This document shows, piece by piece, positions 21,461 to 34,978 of a stretch of 64,000 nt of DNA. The stretch lies in contig OX485804.1 of NCBI GenBank assembly GCA_950295325.1, forward strand, positions 60,482,533-60,546,532. Direction: 5' to 3'. Numbering within the stretch: position 1 is the stretch's first letter; the number at the start of each line of letters is the position of its first letter. The position numbers were made by a program, and so were the translations under genes. Source of the DNA: Polytrichum commune. Lineage: Eukaryota; Streptophyta; Polytrichopsida; Polytrichales; Polytrichaceae. Below the pieces are notes generated by a model. The model searched no databases. It worked only from the letters and a program-made list of their open reading frames with translations, and was not told where the DNA came from.

Positions 21461-24400
21461 TAGTGGGTCACTTGAGGCTCTTGTAAGTCATTGGCATTGA
21501 TTCTAATCAACTCTATGGTATCATAACTGATGTTGGTCCTAGATTTTTCAACACCACATAGTGGAATGATAAAGTTCATGAGTAATTGTATATGTACGGT
21601 AGATGTAAGGTGTTTAAACCGTCACTTTAAGCATTGAGCATACATTTTATTATTAGTTTTTAAAAAAAAATCTATTGAATGATTCTCATTAGCAATTGGG
21701 AGGGAATTCAAATGCACAAAAGTGTGTCTTATTTAAATTCCATATATAAAGGTTATAAGCATTTATAGTTTTATTGGGAGATGACACAAAAACCAACACA
21801 AAAGCCTAGTGTCAAGGTATTGAATATTATCCAAATCAATATGCACTTATTGTACAAGATTTTGAGGTGTTGGTTTTAGCATCATTTGCCTTGGTGAAAG
21901 CTCTTGAAATGATGGGTGAGACCCTCTTGATACCATGGAATGTCAAGAATAACAAGGTACATGAACCTTCATATGTTGTGACTCTTCTTCAGTAGACATC
22001 TACATTAGAGTGGTGTATGGCAAGGCTTGTAATCAAGAATGAACACCAAAAGACATGTGTTATGATGAGATTAACCATGAGAAATCATGTCTTTCTTGAC
22101 TAGGATTCATACTTCTACAAGTGAAAAGACATTGTTGAAAACGACTAGTCACTTCAAACAACTAGTATAGCATGGGCCTAGCCATGCCAAACATGGACAT
22201 TCCCAATGGTAGTAAAATTTAGGTCGCAACACCTACATCACTTCACAATGTAATGTCCGTCTTCACTAAGCCTTGTCAATCAAAGTAAAATTAGAAGCAC
22301 CTTAATGTGATTGAGCCTAGCGATGCCATGGCACTAGTATCAACCCTAAATGTAGTCTAGGAAATCCGCGGGGGGGGGAGAGGGGGGGGGAGAGGGGGGG
22401 GAGAGGGGGGGGCTCTTCATTGGTAACCTAAATGATATGTGTGGGTCATAATAAAACTAAATCCCCTTTATACGAGAACTTTAAAAAGAAACCAAATGTA
22501 TACATACTAATGGCGAGCTAGGAAATGAGACTCGTGTATTTATACTAAGTTAATGTGATAAATGCCTCCACTACATATACAAAATATATATATATCATGA
22601 GTTACATAGGCCTTTATTACACATGAAATCCCCTTTCGCTTTCATTTGCAAAACTTATTTTCATCCATAGCATGTAGCTCAACAATTGTTTCAAACAAAC
22701 AAAGATAAGAGCACAATAAGTTAGCCACAACCCGGAGAGCATAACTTAAGGAAGCACATGAGCGCTCCAAGAGCCTCTAGTTTGTAAAAACCTAGAACCC
22801 AAATGCAAACCTTAAGAAGTACATACATGGTAGTCATTGAGGACATTGACCTTATGATAATAATGAACGAAAACGTGAATTGGATGAAACTAACACATCT
22901 ATTGTCAACTTTTTTCTCTAAATCTTAGGGCCCATTATTGCACATATACCTGCACTTCAAAAAAATTAATAAAAAATTTAAGGTACACATTACAGAAAAA
23001 TAATACCTCTCTCTTATGTATACTATGTACACTAATGCCTCAAATAATACCCCTTCTTACACTCGTGTTAGTACATATGTGGTATAAAGAGTCCACCCCC
23101 TGGGAGGAAATCTCACTACACAACACAAAATTATATGACTTGCATGCATATGCATAGCAACCAAAGTATTGGTCAATTGGAGCAACATGGCCAATACAAA
23201 GATAGTTCAAGTTGTCTAAGGTTAGTCAATCTTTACTCTACATCACTACTTCCAATATACCCCCATGAAAATTAAACATGTGAATAACTCTACATAGTAT
23301 GTGCATGTCACTGGACACAGTAAAAAACAAGGTCCCATTAGACAATACTCATTCTACGTAGAGTTGTATAACTTACTATGTTGGGTAATATATTGCATAT
23401 AATGGAGGTAACATTACTTCAATTAGTGGTATTTGGCTTACTTTGTCAAATAATGTAGTAGATATATGACTCACTTATGTTGAAATTGCTAGTGAAGTTT
23501 GAATGATTGTTTTGAGTAACACATTTTGGATGAATATGAGTTTGTTGACTAGAAAGAGTAGAATTGACGTATGATCCATTTAAGTAGTATGTTTGATTAC
23601 ATAGACATAATGGTCATACATGCGTTACTCTATAGAGTAACCTTTACTTTTAATTTGACATCACTTAGAAGAGTGAGTTGGAATATGTCCCTACTACATG
23701 ACATGACTTATTGGTAATTAGAATGTAACTTGAATTGGTATTGCATGACATAACCTTCACTTCACATGCTCTTGATTCCACGAGATAGAGTAAAGTCCAT
23801 ATTACAATTGTAAACCTAGAGTAGTCACATAAAACACTTGCAACAGTCGCAATCAAGTTGTATTTATGCAAATAAGATGCCGTTCATTTACAAAATTTCA
23901 TGATTGGTAGGAATGATAATTACAAAACTCCACAAAGTTACATATTTTAGTGCAAATTTACAGATGTATTGTTGTCTCATGCAACCTCACACAACCTTAC
24001 ACAATTCGGTGGCCAAAGGACAAAATGTTTCAACGTCTTTGCCAATTTTAATAATTGGAGGGATGTCTTCATGAAGGGGAAAGAGTAGGCAATAGTCATC
24101 TTGACATGACTCAATGATTGTAAGAGAACATAGCCCTCATTTTATCAAACTTGAATGCTACATTCTAATTAACACCCTTTTACAAACATGCCCCCATAAC
24201 CATATATGGGTACCACATCCCCCACAACCTTGATGTACATTATAAGAGCCAAATGTCGGTACATACAAAATATATGTCACAACAAATTGTATTGGATTAC
24301 GTGCTCAAGATATAGATATTATTCTAGTCTAGATCGTTGATATAATTGAGACGGCCCATGCGATCACAATTCACATAAAGAAAAAGAATCTTCACTTTCA

Positions 24401-25280
24401 CCTCCAATAGCTTTTACATCTCAACTTCGATTCTAAAATATGAAATGACAATATGCATGATTTGTAATTGCTAACCATATGATACAATCCTTTATCCGAT
24501 CTCACAACCAAAGTCATATTTAGGGTTCAAAGTGCCCACAATAACACCACATTCCTTGCCAACAATGAACTTCTTATGGCCCACTCGAGGTACACAATAA
24601 TCCATATTGGTATCCTTGTATTTTGATATGTGGATATGATACACCAAATTTCACTCTTACATTTTCAATTGAAAAACCTTACTTCAATGGTCATTGTAAT
24701 GTTATTGTGTACTACTTATTCGAGATAACACAATGTTGTTCACATTGGTAGGGACTCATAGGTTCTCACATGAAATTTCCATGTTGGGAGCACTCAAAGT
24801 GCACAAGACTATTAAAACAAGGTAATATTACATCTCCTACTTCCTGTTGCAATCCATTCAATTGCAATATAGTAATATGCAATTTGAGATTTTCATGTTT
24901 ACATTTAATTAACATCAAAAGAAATTTAAAGTTATGAAAAAGAAAAACCTAACCTTCAAGCTACATACTAGTTTAAAGACTTTTATGTTGGATGGATGAG
25001 AGATGTGCTTGTATGCAATAATTCCCTCTTTCTCTCTCCCTTGTCAACTTGGAGGGTTCAACAAAACCTACTACCTATATCATTATGGTAACCCCAAGTG
25101 GTCATAACACTTGCAACAACTCCACTTTGTTGTTGCCAAAATTAAATGTCATTCCGATACAAAGCAAGTTAAGTTGTCAACAACAAGTACATACCCATAA
25201 TAACCTTTGGTAATAACCATAGGCCACCTTCACACTCGTTCAAAGTCTTTCACTTATTACCTCCGGTGGGGCACTTCACA
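21461..25280. other. Gene-free AT-rich DNA
   Basis: Nearly 4 kb with no ORF above about 70 codons and no recognised domain. Contains the G-run array at 22369-22412 and one isolated family H end at about 24970-25020. The rest looks like unrecognisable decayed repeat DNA. Confidence 0.4.
22369..22412. repeat. (G8-10 AGA)n minisatellite
   Basis: Four or five runs of eight or more G separated by AGA. Such a run pattern can form intramolecular G-quadruplex on the plus strand. It may also be a sequencing or assembly trouble spot. Confidence 0.85.
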
Positions 25281-25807
25281 CTACACCATTTATGGTATTT
25301 AGCATCACGTAATTATATACAAAGGGCCTAAACAAGATGCCTGGAGGTTTCAAAGCGTCATGTCCACGAGTTGCCAATATGATATTATTTGTCAACATAA
25401 GTAAGGTTTTAAGTGAATTTTTTTAGAAATATTATGACATACAATGTAGCACATTGGGACATTTGAGATAATAGTTTTACACTTTAATATGCAAAGGGAA
25501 GACATATTGAGCATATTAATGGCAAGTGTCACGTGTTTACATTTTAGTATCCCAAGAGGAAGATGCCCTTGAGCATACTAAATGCCAAGTGTCATTAATG
25601 TATACATTGGTCAACTTGTAGGCCATTGTGTACCTTATCACTACTGAACACACTCGTGCCAAGATATTAGTAAGAGCTTGAATGCCAAGTGTCACGAGGT
25701 GACACTAATGATGAAGTTGAGGATCATTAGGGTAACCTAGAATATGCCTCAAAATAGTGTCATAGACACTATTACTTGTGTGACATTAAATACCATAAAT
25801 GGTGTAG
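25281..25807. mobile_element. MITE-like element, family A-related copy 3
   Basis: 527 bp with ~28-bp inverted ends matching at 26 positions, starting CTACACCATTTATGGTATTT. The end motif CTACAC-CA/TA...GGTATTTAATGTC resembles the inner terminus of family A. The interior has a partial duplication (about 25480-25540 and 25540-25595, sharing GCAAGTGTCA / GCCAAGTGTCA and GAGCATA). It abuts the next element (25840-26210). Confidence 0.6.
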
Positions 25808-25839
25808 AGCTTGAAGGCCCGTAACCAGTGAAATCTAAG

Positions 25840-26210
25840 AGCTAGTTCACACATGGTCCCAAGTCCTACTCATGTTAGCAAGTCCCAACTTGTGAGCCTC
25901 AAGTAATCACTAAAATATGGTTAATTATCATTAAAGTTGGATCTCAATTATTTTTTGCAAAAATATTCAGGGGACTTGGGTTGAGAGTTGGGTCTTGCTT
26001 TTTGTTTCACCCAACTTGCAACACAAGTCCCAAGCCTCACCTCCAAAAAGTGTTGCCATGTAGGCATCCATGTCATAGTTGGGACTTAGGACTTGGGACC
26101 CTTTGTGAAGTGGTAAGTCCCAACTTCCATGCTCTCAATGGTTGGGATTGCATGGATTGACCTCAAGTGACTTGGAACTCAGGACTTGGGACCATGTGTG
26201 AACTGGCCCT
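25840..26210. mobile_element. MITE-like element, family C copy 1
   Basis: About 365 bp with 24-bp perfect inverted ends containing GTTCACACATGGTCCCAAGT. Many internal copies of AAGTCCCAA occur in both orientations. A reverse copy lacking the last ~35 bp is at 38358-38722. The outermost AGGGCC next to the repeat links it to families D and E. Confidence 0.7.
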
Positions 26211-29200
26211 AAAATTTGTCATTGGTGGAAAATGCCGAGTATGTCCCACTTCACTATACACTAGAGCTCGAGGGCTCAAGGGACCGGGGAAATTTGAAAG
26301 GGATAAACAAAATTCTACATGGAATGTTATATGGATGTAATGGATAATGTTTCATGGTTTGGAGCTCACTATAAAGAGATGGATCCAACACAAAACCATA
26401 AGACCATGTCACTTTGAATCTCACAACTCCTTGATTGATGTGTGGAAAGGTCCACATGAATGGGATGATGATGAAATAGTATATGGTTGAGAATTTGGTT
26501 TTCTTTGTCTTTACAATACACTTGAAGGCCCGTGACCACACTATCATCAATTCCAATTTTTCATGGTACAACCTTCGGATGAAGTTTCAAGGGTCCTCAC
26601 AATTTCATGACCACGGCCTTTGGCCACAATGCAAAGTGGCCATGAGTCTCGAAAGTTATGTTTACATATGGCCATGTAGATGAGTCTCACATGGTTACTT
26701 TCCCAACTATCTCACCTCTCCTAGGATATGAAACATGCAATTAGTACAAGATGGTTAGCAAATCCAAATCTAGGTTGTACCCACTATCCTCGTAATTCCT
26801 GGAGCTCACATGAATAACTTATTCATTATCAATGTGAAGATTCTTATGCTCATTAATTGGTCATAACAATCCCCCCCCCCCCCCTCATATGTTGAATACC
26901 GAGCTTAGAATGGTTATCACATTTCAAACACGCAATCCAATCCCTTTCATACACATATCTTCTTGGTATCCGCTATCGGAGCCACACCAAACCACATACC
27001 ACTCAAATATATGGGTTCTAATAAGAACAATAACCGAATAAAGGTTGTCAACAATAATTATCCCAATTAGTGCGTGTTACTATCCGGAATCACGCAATGC
27101 AATAACGTCTTACTCATGAGTTCAAATTTTGCTAACGAAAGTTCAATAGGTTGTTCGGACATTACAGGAATATAAATGACTTTGCTTGGTAAACTATTAC
27201 ATTCTCATTGAATACTTATAGCACTGCATAACTCCAAGTAGTAACACGCACTAACTGGGATAATGAGGGTGGACTAACAACCCTAGATTACCAATAAATT
27301 TTACCATCTGCATGAGTGTCAATACAAGCAGCAAGTGAATGGGTAACTTTATTTCCGAGGGCTCATTATTTGGACCATGATGACCACTTCTATGCTTCAC
27401 AACATTTTTAATTTTTGTTTGTTTGTTTGTTTGTTTGTTTGTTTGGGTGCAAGTTGCTAATGCCCCTCCCCTTCCCACTTGACTTTAGCTAAGCCTAAAA
27501 GTTGGTTTTTAAAACACGGCCTTCACACCATCGACACTATCTAGTCCCGAGCCTGGTTGGCAAATGATGTGGCAGCCTTAAAAGCGGAGGTTTTAAGGCT
27601 CAAGCACCGACCCTCTCATCAGTACCTAGACATGAGGCGAGAATGTAGGACCTTTAAAAGTGCCGTCTCCTGCCCTTGTGATTGATTGCTTTTTGTCTTA
27701 GTTACGAGGGCACAAGGAGCTTCATTAACGAAAACCGATGATACGATAGATGAGTAGTAAGGCATTTGGGGATGGGACAAAAACTATCCAGCATGTCATT
27801 GCTTGGTAGATAAAAACAATGGACATGTGTGAAAACTACCTAACCAAAACCTACTCGAAAACCTCCGGAGCAAGTTCTTGTAGGTGCATTGGGATACTGG
27901 GATGCCTCCGCCATTACTGAGAGAGCTTTACCCGGTTTTTAGGAAAGACTTTGGTTATTTGGTGAAGTCGGGTGGGAAAGGGGCGTAATCGAAATATGAG
28001 GACATTTCCCTTTTTGTACATGCGTTGCACATGATGAAGCAGGCGAATTGTTGCATTTGAGCGTACCTCTCATCCACACCAATGTGTTAAAGACATGGCT
28101 TCTATGGGTTTGTGGTTAACATGGTCTCTCAAATGTGCCTCATTGGATTGATTCATGGTTTTTGGAACTTGTTTCGGTGTCGAATGTGTGTGTGGTATCT
28201 TGTTATGAGCTCTTAGGGTTTCTTGCTATTACTTGTTGACATGGACATGCCATTTTGTTCAGTTAACTGATTGGGAACAAATACTTAGTGTAAATGTTGT
28301 AAATATGTTTACATTGTCTTGGATCATCTAGTTCGTGTTTGCAAACACCGATGTTACAATGATGCGGTGTTGACAATAAACCTTATGATACAAATGCACG
28401 TGATATGTGCTGCAAGTTGTTTTCGAGTTTGTCGTATGTACTAGTTGTTATCCTTGTATACATAGTGTTTGTCTTCTTGATGTAATGTTTTAAGGGTTTG
28501 GTTATGATTATTTGTATGCAACTTAGGATTTTGTAGACTTTTTTGGCCCTTGAAAAGTATGAGTAAATGGAAGGGTCAGAAAATCCATGAAAATCATGTT
28601 AAACCTAATAATAGGATCTCCATGAATTCAAAAATTAAACATAATAGCCCCCCCCCCCCAAAAAGTACCCCATTAACACACGTGCACACCAAACTAAGTG
28701 AACCCCCAAGATTGAACATCTTATTCAATATTAAAGTAAAAAAAATTGTGCTCGTTAAATATTACCCCCCCCCCTCACACACACGCAAATATATGTGGCT
28801 ATTGAGCCTAGAATGGTTATCATATTCCAAGCACATAATCCAATCTCTTTTATACACATGTATGTTTTTTTAATATATTCATTCTTAGAGCCACCTTCAA
28901 AACACAACACTCAAATATATGTTTCTAATTAAGTTAAGTAACCAAATTATGCACGCCTACCTTATAATGTCAGGAATACCCCTTCAAGGTTAGGGAATTG
29001 TGGGCCTACATAAATTCATTCATTGGGAAGGTGAAATGTAGTGAATTATTTCACAACTTGAAAATGACAATTTTTATCATCTATCTATAGTAGAATACGA
29101 AAATTCATTGATGCCCTACCTAGCACATGCTACTTTGGCGTTGCTAGATTTTCTCATAAATGAATTTTTGTTGTTGTTGTTGTGAGTTTTGTTCCATTAT

Positions 29201-29419
29201 TTCATTATATTGAAGTTGGCAACATATGCGAGTTGCTTGACTAACAATTTTCTATTCAAGGATAGGACCAAAAAAACCTCAAGAAAGTACTCCATAAACA
29301 CAATATACATACCACGTATTGGAGGGATACAAAATGAAGCCTTGACCTTTAAGGATCAAGCGACTTCATGAATTCAAAACTTCACTTTACTTACAATGTT
29401 AACTTCCATGCAAGTTACA
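26211..29419. other. Gene-free DNA with microsatellites
   Basis: No recognisable gene. Contains a poly-C run (26872-26884), a (GTTT)n run (about 27415-27445), C-rich runs near 28650 and 28767, a single family H end (28036-28075) and the family B copy at 27057-27264. Short ORFs are low-complexity or unrecognised. Confidence 0.4.
27057..27264. mobile_element. MITE-like element, family B copy 2
   Basis: 208 bp with ends ATTATCCCARTTAGTGCGTG as inverted repeats of about 26 bp. It lies in the opposite internal orientation to copy 1 at 2161-2505 and is shorter because it lacks the internal duplication. Confidence 0.65.
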
Positions 29420-29553
29420 GTAGGAGGAAACATGGTCCCAAACAATGTCTTAAACAAGTTGTTTTGCTAAATTAACATACCCAATCTAGACACCTCAAAA
29501 ATCAATCACGCCAATTTTACAAGCACGTTGTTTGGGATCGTGTTTCCCACTAC
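29420..29553. mobile_element. Small foldback element, family G
   Basis: About 134 bp whose ends pair as GGAAACATGGTCCCAAACAA (left) and TTGTTTGGGATCGTGTTTCC (right), with the match continuing a few bases outward. Non-coding; only one copy seen here. Confidence 0.5.
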
Positions 29554-30985
29554 TTGGTGGCCGTACATAATTAATAATTAGTAGACCTCACAATTGGTTG
29601 TGTTGTATGTACGTGTTTCATAACTAGACCTTCATCAAATAGTCTTATTGGTTTGGGTGGAAGTTTCATGTTGACCACTCTAAATGTCTAGTTGGGATGT
29701 AATTAACATGGTCCCAAGACCCCGTGTCTTCCTGGTAATCTTCTTGGACAAAAGTAGTAGGGAATAAATCTAGCCAATGTAAATTCAAGGACAACAATAG
29801 CATAATATAAAATATTTACCCACATAAAAATTATTAATGTGGCCCATACTAAGTTAGAATTGAATTTGACATGGGTTGAAAATTAGTGAGGGTTTTGGAG
29901 AAATAGTGTGGCCCACAATAATAAATACATTTTGTGTATTTGTGAATGCTTGTGCATTGAACACATTCTTAGGGAGGGTCTTTACTAACCCTTTCCCTTT
30001 CCTAGTACGACTCCCATCCAATGCTTTTTGAATTGACGATTTGTCACCAAGTTTCACCATGTCCCATGTGGTTGCAAAAAATACCAAAGAAAGGTCAATA
30101 TCACCCATCCGCGGTGGGATTAGAATGCGGTGTAGATGGCCATTGGGGGTTTCTGGGTTTAATGTCACCACCACATGGTTGCAATTGGTGAGAGGTTGGA
30201 GCCCTATCATGACATCCCATCCCTTGACGAAACCTCCAGACTACCTAGGGGATGTGAGGGTTGCCTCCTCTCCTCTCAACCCCAAACCCTCATATGCCAC
30301 TATGTCCACCACCACCAGTGTGAGGCATTGCCGCGCTTATGGCACTCTCAACTAGTGCTCATTCTCGCTAGCTCAGTTTTGGTAGAGAGTTTGCTTTAAG
30401 CTTTTATGGGTGTTGCCTTCTAGAGGTTGGTGTTCCATTTGTGTTGTTTGCTTGAAGGTTGGAACTTGGGTTTATGTTCATCTTGGGGGCTTAACTGCAT
30501 TAATGTTAGGGGGACTTGGTACCATGCAAGGGCCATTGCTAGTAGTGTTTCAAACTTAAAAGCTCACATGTTTTTGACCAACATGCAATTTGTGAAAGAT
30601 CTACTGGTTTCAAATGGAGCAAGGGAGTTATTAGGCACGGCCTATGAATGGAGTTAGACGGTTTCATGATTTTTGCATCCATAGTGCACCAACACTTCAT
30701 AGAGTGTTTTAATATGGGGTAAAATCCCTTCCAATTGCAATGCTTGTTATTATTTTTTGGGTTGCTCCACTAAAGTCTTTGAATTTTGAGCGGACATGCA
30801 GAGTATTGTACCATGTTTGAAGTCGGGGTTGTGCACATGTTGTGTCCATTTGTGTGGAGGTTGTGGGATCATGGGAGGCTAGAGCAATCAAAGAAGGGCG
30901 GATCTTGCATTGGGTAAGTTCTCAACCTTGCTTTCATAAGTCACAACCCTTTGTGCATACAATGGACTCTAAAGCTTTTATTGCC
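29554..30985. other. Gene-free DNA, nothing recognised
   Basis: Includes ORFs of 104-118 codons overlapping on opposite strands at 29854-30355, a sign that neither needs to be real. No domain recognised. Confidence 0.4.
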
Positions 30986-31445
30986 AATTTGAGGTCTTTT
31001 GTGGGCCTCAATTGCCATCAAGAGGTCTAATGTTGGCTTTCAAAAGCCTCTATGTGCATGTGTTGGTGGTTATGAGGCCAATGTGGCTCATTATAATGCA
31101 TTTTTTGGCTCCGATGGGCATTCAAGAGGTCTAATGTGAGTTTGAAGGGCCCTTTTGCTTGTCTTGGTGCTTGGATTGGCACTTTACATGTCTGATGTGG
31201 GCTTCAAGGCCCTTTGTGCATTTTTTGGAGCTTTGATTGCATTATAGAGGTTTCATGTGGGCTTTCAAAAGGGCCTTGTGCATGTCTTGGAGATTTAATG
31301 GCCAATGTGGTTCATTATCATGCATTTTGGAGCTTTGGGCACTTTGGAGGTCTTAATGGCATTGAGGGCCCCTTGATCACATCTTGGAGATCTTGCGAGC
31401 CATTTTGGAGGTCTGATGGGGACTTGAAGGGTTGCATTGGTCATG
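30986..31445. repeat. Degenerate tandem repeat, ~90-bp period
   Basis: Recurring phrases GAGGTCTAATGTGGGCTT, AAAGGGCCTTGTGCATGTCT and TTGGAGCTTTGATGG in the same order four to five times with heavy drift. ORFs inside are by-products of the repeat. Confidence 0.6.
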
Positions 31446-31659
31446 GGGTATGCAACTTGAAGCACTACGCAAATCTTGGATCTCGCCACTAGACTTGAAT
31501 TACACACACATGCATTTCCATCAATGGGCATGGGACAAGTATGTTTGGGGTATTTTGTTGAGATTACTATTGTTGTGGTTGGGGGAGAATTGCCATGGTG
31601 GGTGAGTGCAAGTCCGTGATGCGCTGCCATGAGACATAGTCTAGGGGTTTGACTCCTCC

Positions 31660-32220
31660 CACGGGTAGGTCACTTAGTGCATTTTAAAAACGACATGCGG
31701 CATAATATAGAGAGGATTAAAATCATTTGAAATAAAAATTATAAAGGAATTCCAAATAATGAAGGGGTCATTAAATGTAGACAATCCCATTATAAGTAAG
31801 TTAGATGGACATAAAACGTGGGCCATTATGTTTTTGTAAATTTAATATAGGGGCTGAAGATAAGGATCCTAGAAGGTATGTTTAGTATGTTTGCTATGGT
31901 CTCCTATGTGTTTTCTTCATAACTTTGTTTGCAATGATATTATTGTTTGCACCCTTCTTTGTTTCCATGGTTTCCCTTAACACTCGTCAATGCGTTAGGA
32001 AGTAGATTAGCTTTTATTACTTAAAAGGAATATAGAGTACAAAAAATTGCAGTGACTTGGACAATATAAGTAATGGAAGGGTGCAAACAAATGGGCCATT
32101 TTTGAAATTTAAGTAATTATAGGGAGGCTTTAATTCAGCCCTTGAAGGTAAATAGCCCCAAAACAAAAAAACCCCAGCCGCACGTGGTGCACAAAAATGC
32201 CTTAGAGTGACCTACCCGTG
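31660..32220. mobile_element. hAT-like MITE with 8-bp target-site duplication, family F
   Basis: 561 bp with inverted ends starting CACGGGTAGGTCACT, and further paired blocks inside the ends (GCATTTT, GTGCGGC). It is flanked by identical 8-bp ACTCCTCC at 31652-31659 and 32221-32228. An 8-bp duplication is the hAT signature. No transposase ORF, so non-autonomous. This is the best-defined small element in the window. Confidence 0.8.
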
Positions 32221-32228
32221 ACTCCTCC

Positions 32229-32714
32229 GCATGACTTTAGACCGATATGTTGTGTATGTGAGTGTGGGGCCACGATTTTAAAGATTTGTGTGGTTTGTGT
32301 TGGAACTCTCATATTTAATACAATTCCGTGAAGTCACAAGAAGTGCACCGGGCTAAATAATGTTTGCAAACACTTCAAAATGTTGCCCATAGCTGGGGTC
32401 TTGTGGATGCCATGGGAATGCTAACACTTGTACACTTTCCTTGCTATATTGCCTTCTACCTTTAAAAAACACAAACAACATCGTTATGTTGCCATTGCCA
32501 ATGGAATGGATGTAGCTTTGCACTAGTCGCGACCTAGATGTAATGTAGCCTACTATCTATACGCTTCACTCTATATAGCACCACTGTAAATGACCCTGGA
32601 AATTCACATTGCCGCCATCACCGTGTGGACTTTGCGTTGCTAGACTTAACACATGGACGTCAACCATGGCTCCATATTGCCATGTGTATGTTGCCTTTCC
32701 CACCTCCCTTCCCG
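32229..32714. other. Spacer, nothing recognised
   Basis: No gene or repeat identified between the hAT-like element and the family J block. Confidence 0.4.
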
Positions 32715-34000
32715 TGCAGTTGTTACAGATGAGCCAGTTGAAGATCAAGACTGCAGGAGAATTACCCATCATTTTTAGAGGAATCTATACAAGAATATAC
32801 CCCAATTTAATAAAGGAAAACGGGAGGAGGATGTCAACATGTCAACGCTAAGATCTCAACCGAATATGCCCAAAAATCTCCCCCATCACTGGTCCTATGT
32901 TCAGGGAAAACCGACGGCTAGTTCATTATCAGCCGATGGATTTCCCTTCATGGCCGGTCCAAATTTCCAACTATCGGATGGCAATCTGACTGTAATTTCA
33001 ATTCTCCGGCAATTAGCGGATGAACCAGAAAATGTCCCGGAAATGTAGCTGATTCTTCTTGTGAGTTACTGGATTTCAGCCGGAAGCATCCAGAGCGCTA
33101 TTTGTCTAGGGCATTTGATGATGCACTTGAGGAAGTACCCTAAACCTTAAACTTTTTGAATTATGCAACCTTTCCATGACCAAATCCAATTCCTTCTATG
33201 AAGAATCGGGGGACCCTTGGCCTTCAAGCGGTGAAGGCATTGCTAGGTTCAATTCCCGCCAAGGATATTTACTCCTCAAATTTAAAGTTTTGAACATGCC
33301 TTTCTTTTCACTTATTCAAGATTTTGTACTAAGAAATGATTTCTAATAACTTTTCATACATTTTTTAAACAATTAGTGCCGATATGAATTCCATTTAATC
33401 GGATATTGGCCAATGAAAATATGAAGATATAGGCAATTGGCCGATTGATTTTACAAAAGACCGGCTCTTGCCGATGTAAATTGGGAAAAATCCGACCCTT
33501 CGTAGCAACTACCGGCAATTAGCCACTAAGGCTTCAAAAACTTCCCGAACTCTGCACTGGTCACACATACCCCTATGTACTTAGGGAAGGGGGGGGGGGG
33601 GGGGCAAATGTTGTTGGTCACCATAGATGAACGATTTTCACGTCATACAATCCTTTGGATTCTCCATAGTTCAAGGAGATTGCTGTATTGGTGAACAAGA
33701 AGATATTTGGATAATATATTTAAGTAGCTTTTCAGTGTGAAGCACTGTCCGGGGGAGAACTGACAGCTAGTTACAGATGAACCGGGTTGAGTTTGAGAAA
33801 TAAGGGGTTGAAGTTCGAGACTTCAGGAGAATTACCCATCAATTAAATTAGATGAATCTATACAAGAATGAATATACCTCAAATGAATAAAGCAAAACTG
33901 GAAGATGTCAACATGTAATCAGCTAGATTTAGAATCGCTAGGATCTTGACCGACTATGCCCAAAAACTTCTCGGTCACTGGTGTGAAGATAGCTAGAGAA
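32715..34000. repeat. Dispersed repeat family J, two forward copies
   Basis: 32715-32880 and 33765-34000 are diverged forward copies sharing AGGAGAATTACCCATCA, GAATCTATACAAGAAT, GATGTCAACATGT and TATGCCCAAAAA. Between them are the S2 SINE-like head (33208-33280), a CCGATTGGC-rich tract and a poly-G run (33588-33604). The reverse counterpart is 19900-20725, with another fragment near 16200. Possibly LTR or non-autonomous element fragments. No protein coding seen. Confidence 0.5.
33208..33290 (+). mobile_element. tRNA-derived SINE-like head, family S2 copy 2
   Basis: CTTGGCCTTCAAGCGGTGAA (A-box-like), then GGTTCAATTCCCGCC (B box) about 30 nt on. It matches 20085-20165 in reverse orientation, including the downstream CAAATTTAAAG. 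Confidence 0.45.
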
Positions 34001-34978
34001 CATTGCAAGATATTCAAGAATAACCAGAAGTGATACCTATTCTTATGGGTGAAGGTACACCCTACTGAAGAATGCTACGTCACTGCTTTCATTAATTAAG
34101 TAGAAGTTGATTGCTGGTTGCATGCACTTAAATGCATCACAACAGTTACAAAGCTCCATGCTCGTGAATCTTAAGTATTCTATTCTCCAACATTCTGGCT
34201 TTACTGCTCCATTGAAGCTTCAATTAGCAAGAGCAGCCATTGTTTGAAACCTTTGGAGTGGGCATACTTGGTTATTATCACATGCTTCTCATTCAATCAA
34301 TGGTAACGGTACCAGTTCCGCTCACCTCAAAAAACTTGAGCGGGAATCTGTAATGTGGGCCTTATAATGTGGCCACTCTTCTTACTTGGATACATATATA
34401 GTAGGGGCGTCTATTCCCGATCAAGACCCCATGAGCAATCTACAGGGTACCGGAATTTCAATGAGGTTGGGATTGAATTTTGACCATGCCAAAATCCATA
34501 GAGTCATGACATATGTCTTGTTTTTGAGTGCTAAAGTGAGGAGGAATGAGCAGCTATGACAAACCCTAGACATTGGTAATATGGTCGGGCCAACTTTTGG
34601 TTTTAAAAACTCCACAAGAATTTTAGTTTGAGGAATAAAATTATCGAAAAATTAGCAATCCTCACGATTTCTATCTTTCTAATGCCTTATACGTCTCTAG
34701 GTCTGGCACATAATACCTTAAGTGATCATTTATGGGCACCTCCACTTTACTTGAGTCGTAAATGGCAAGGCTTGTAGTTAAGAATGGAAAACAAGTAAAC
34801 ATCTAAGGTAAGTTGTTCTATTCCCGAGGGGTGCCCTTTCATCCAGTTTTAAGGAACAAATTTTTGAAAATAGGTTCCTAGGTTTTCCAAATTTCCCAAT
34901 GTAGTGAACTAATGAGGGAGGGGAGGTGTCGGAGATAAGTGGAACCCATCTCCATGAAGGAAATTTAGAAGAACTCAT
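34001..34978. other. Spacer, nothing recognised
   Basis: No gene, RNA or repeat recognised; only short unsupported ORFs. Confidence 0.4.

Noticed and set aside
29854-30355. Protein gene (118-codon minus or 104-codon plus ORF)
   Set aside because: Overlapping open frames on both strands, no domain, no splice context, no repeat of the sequence elsewhere.
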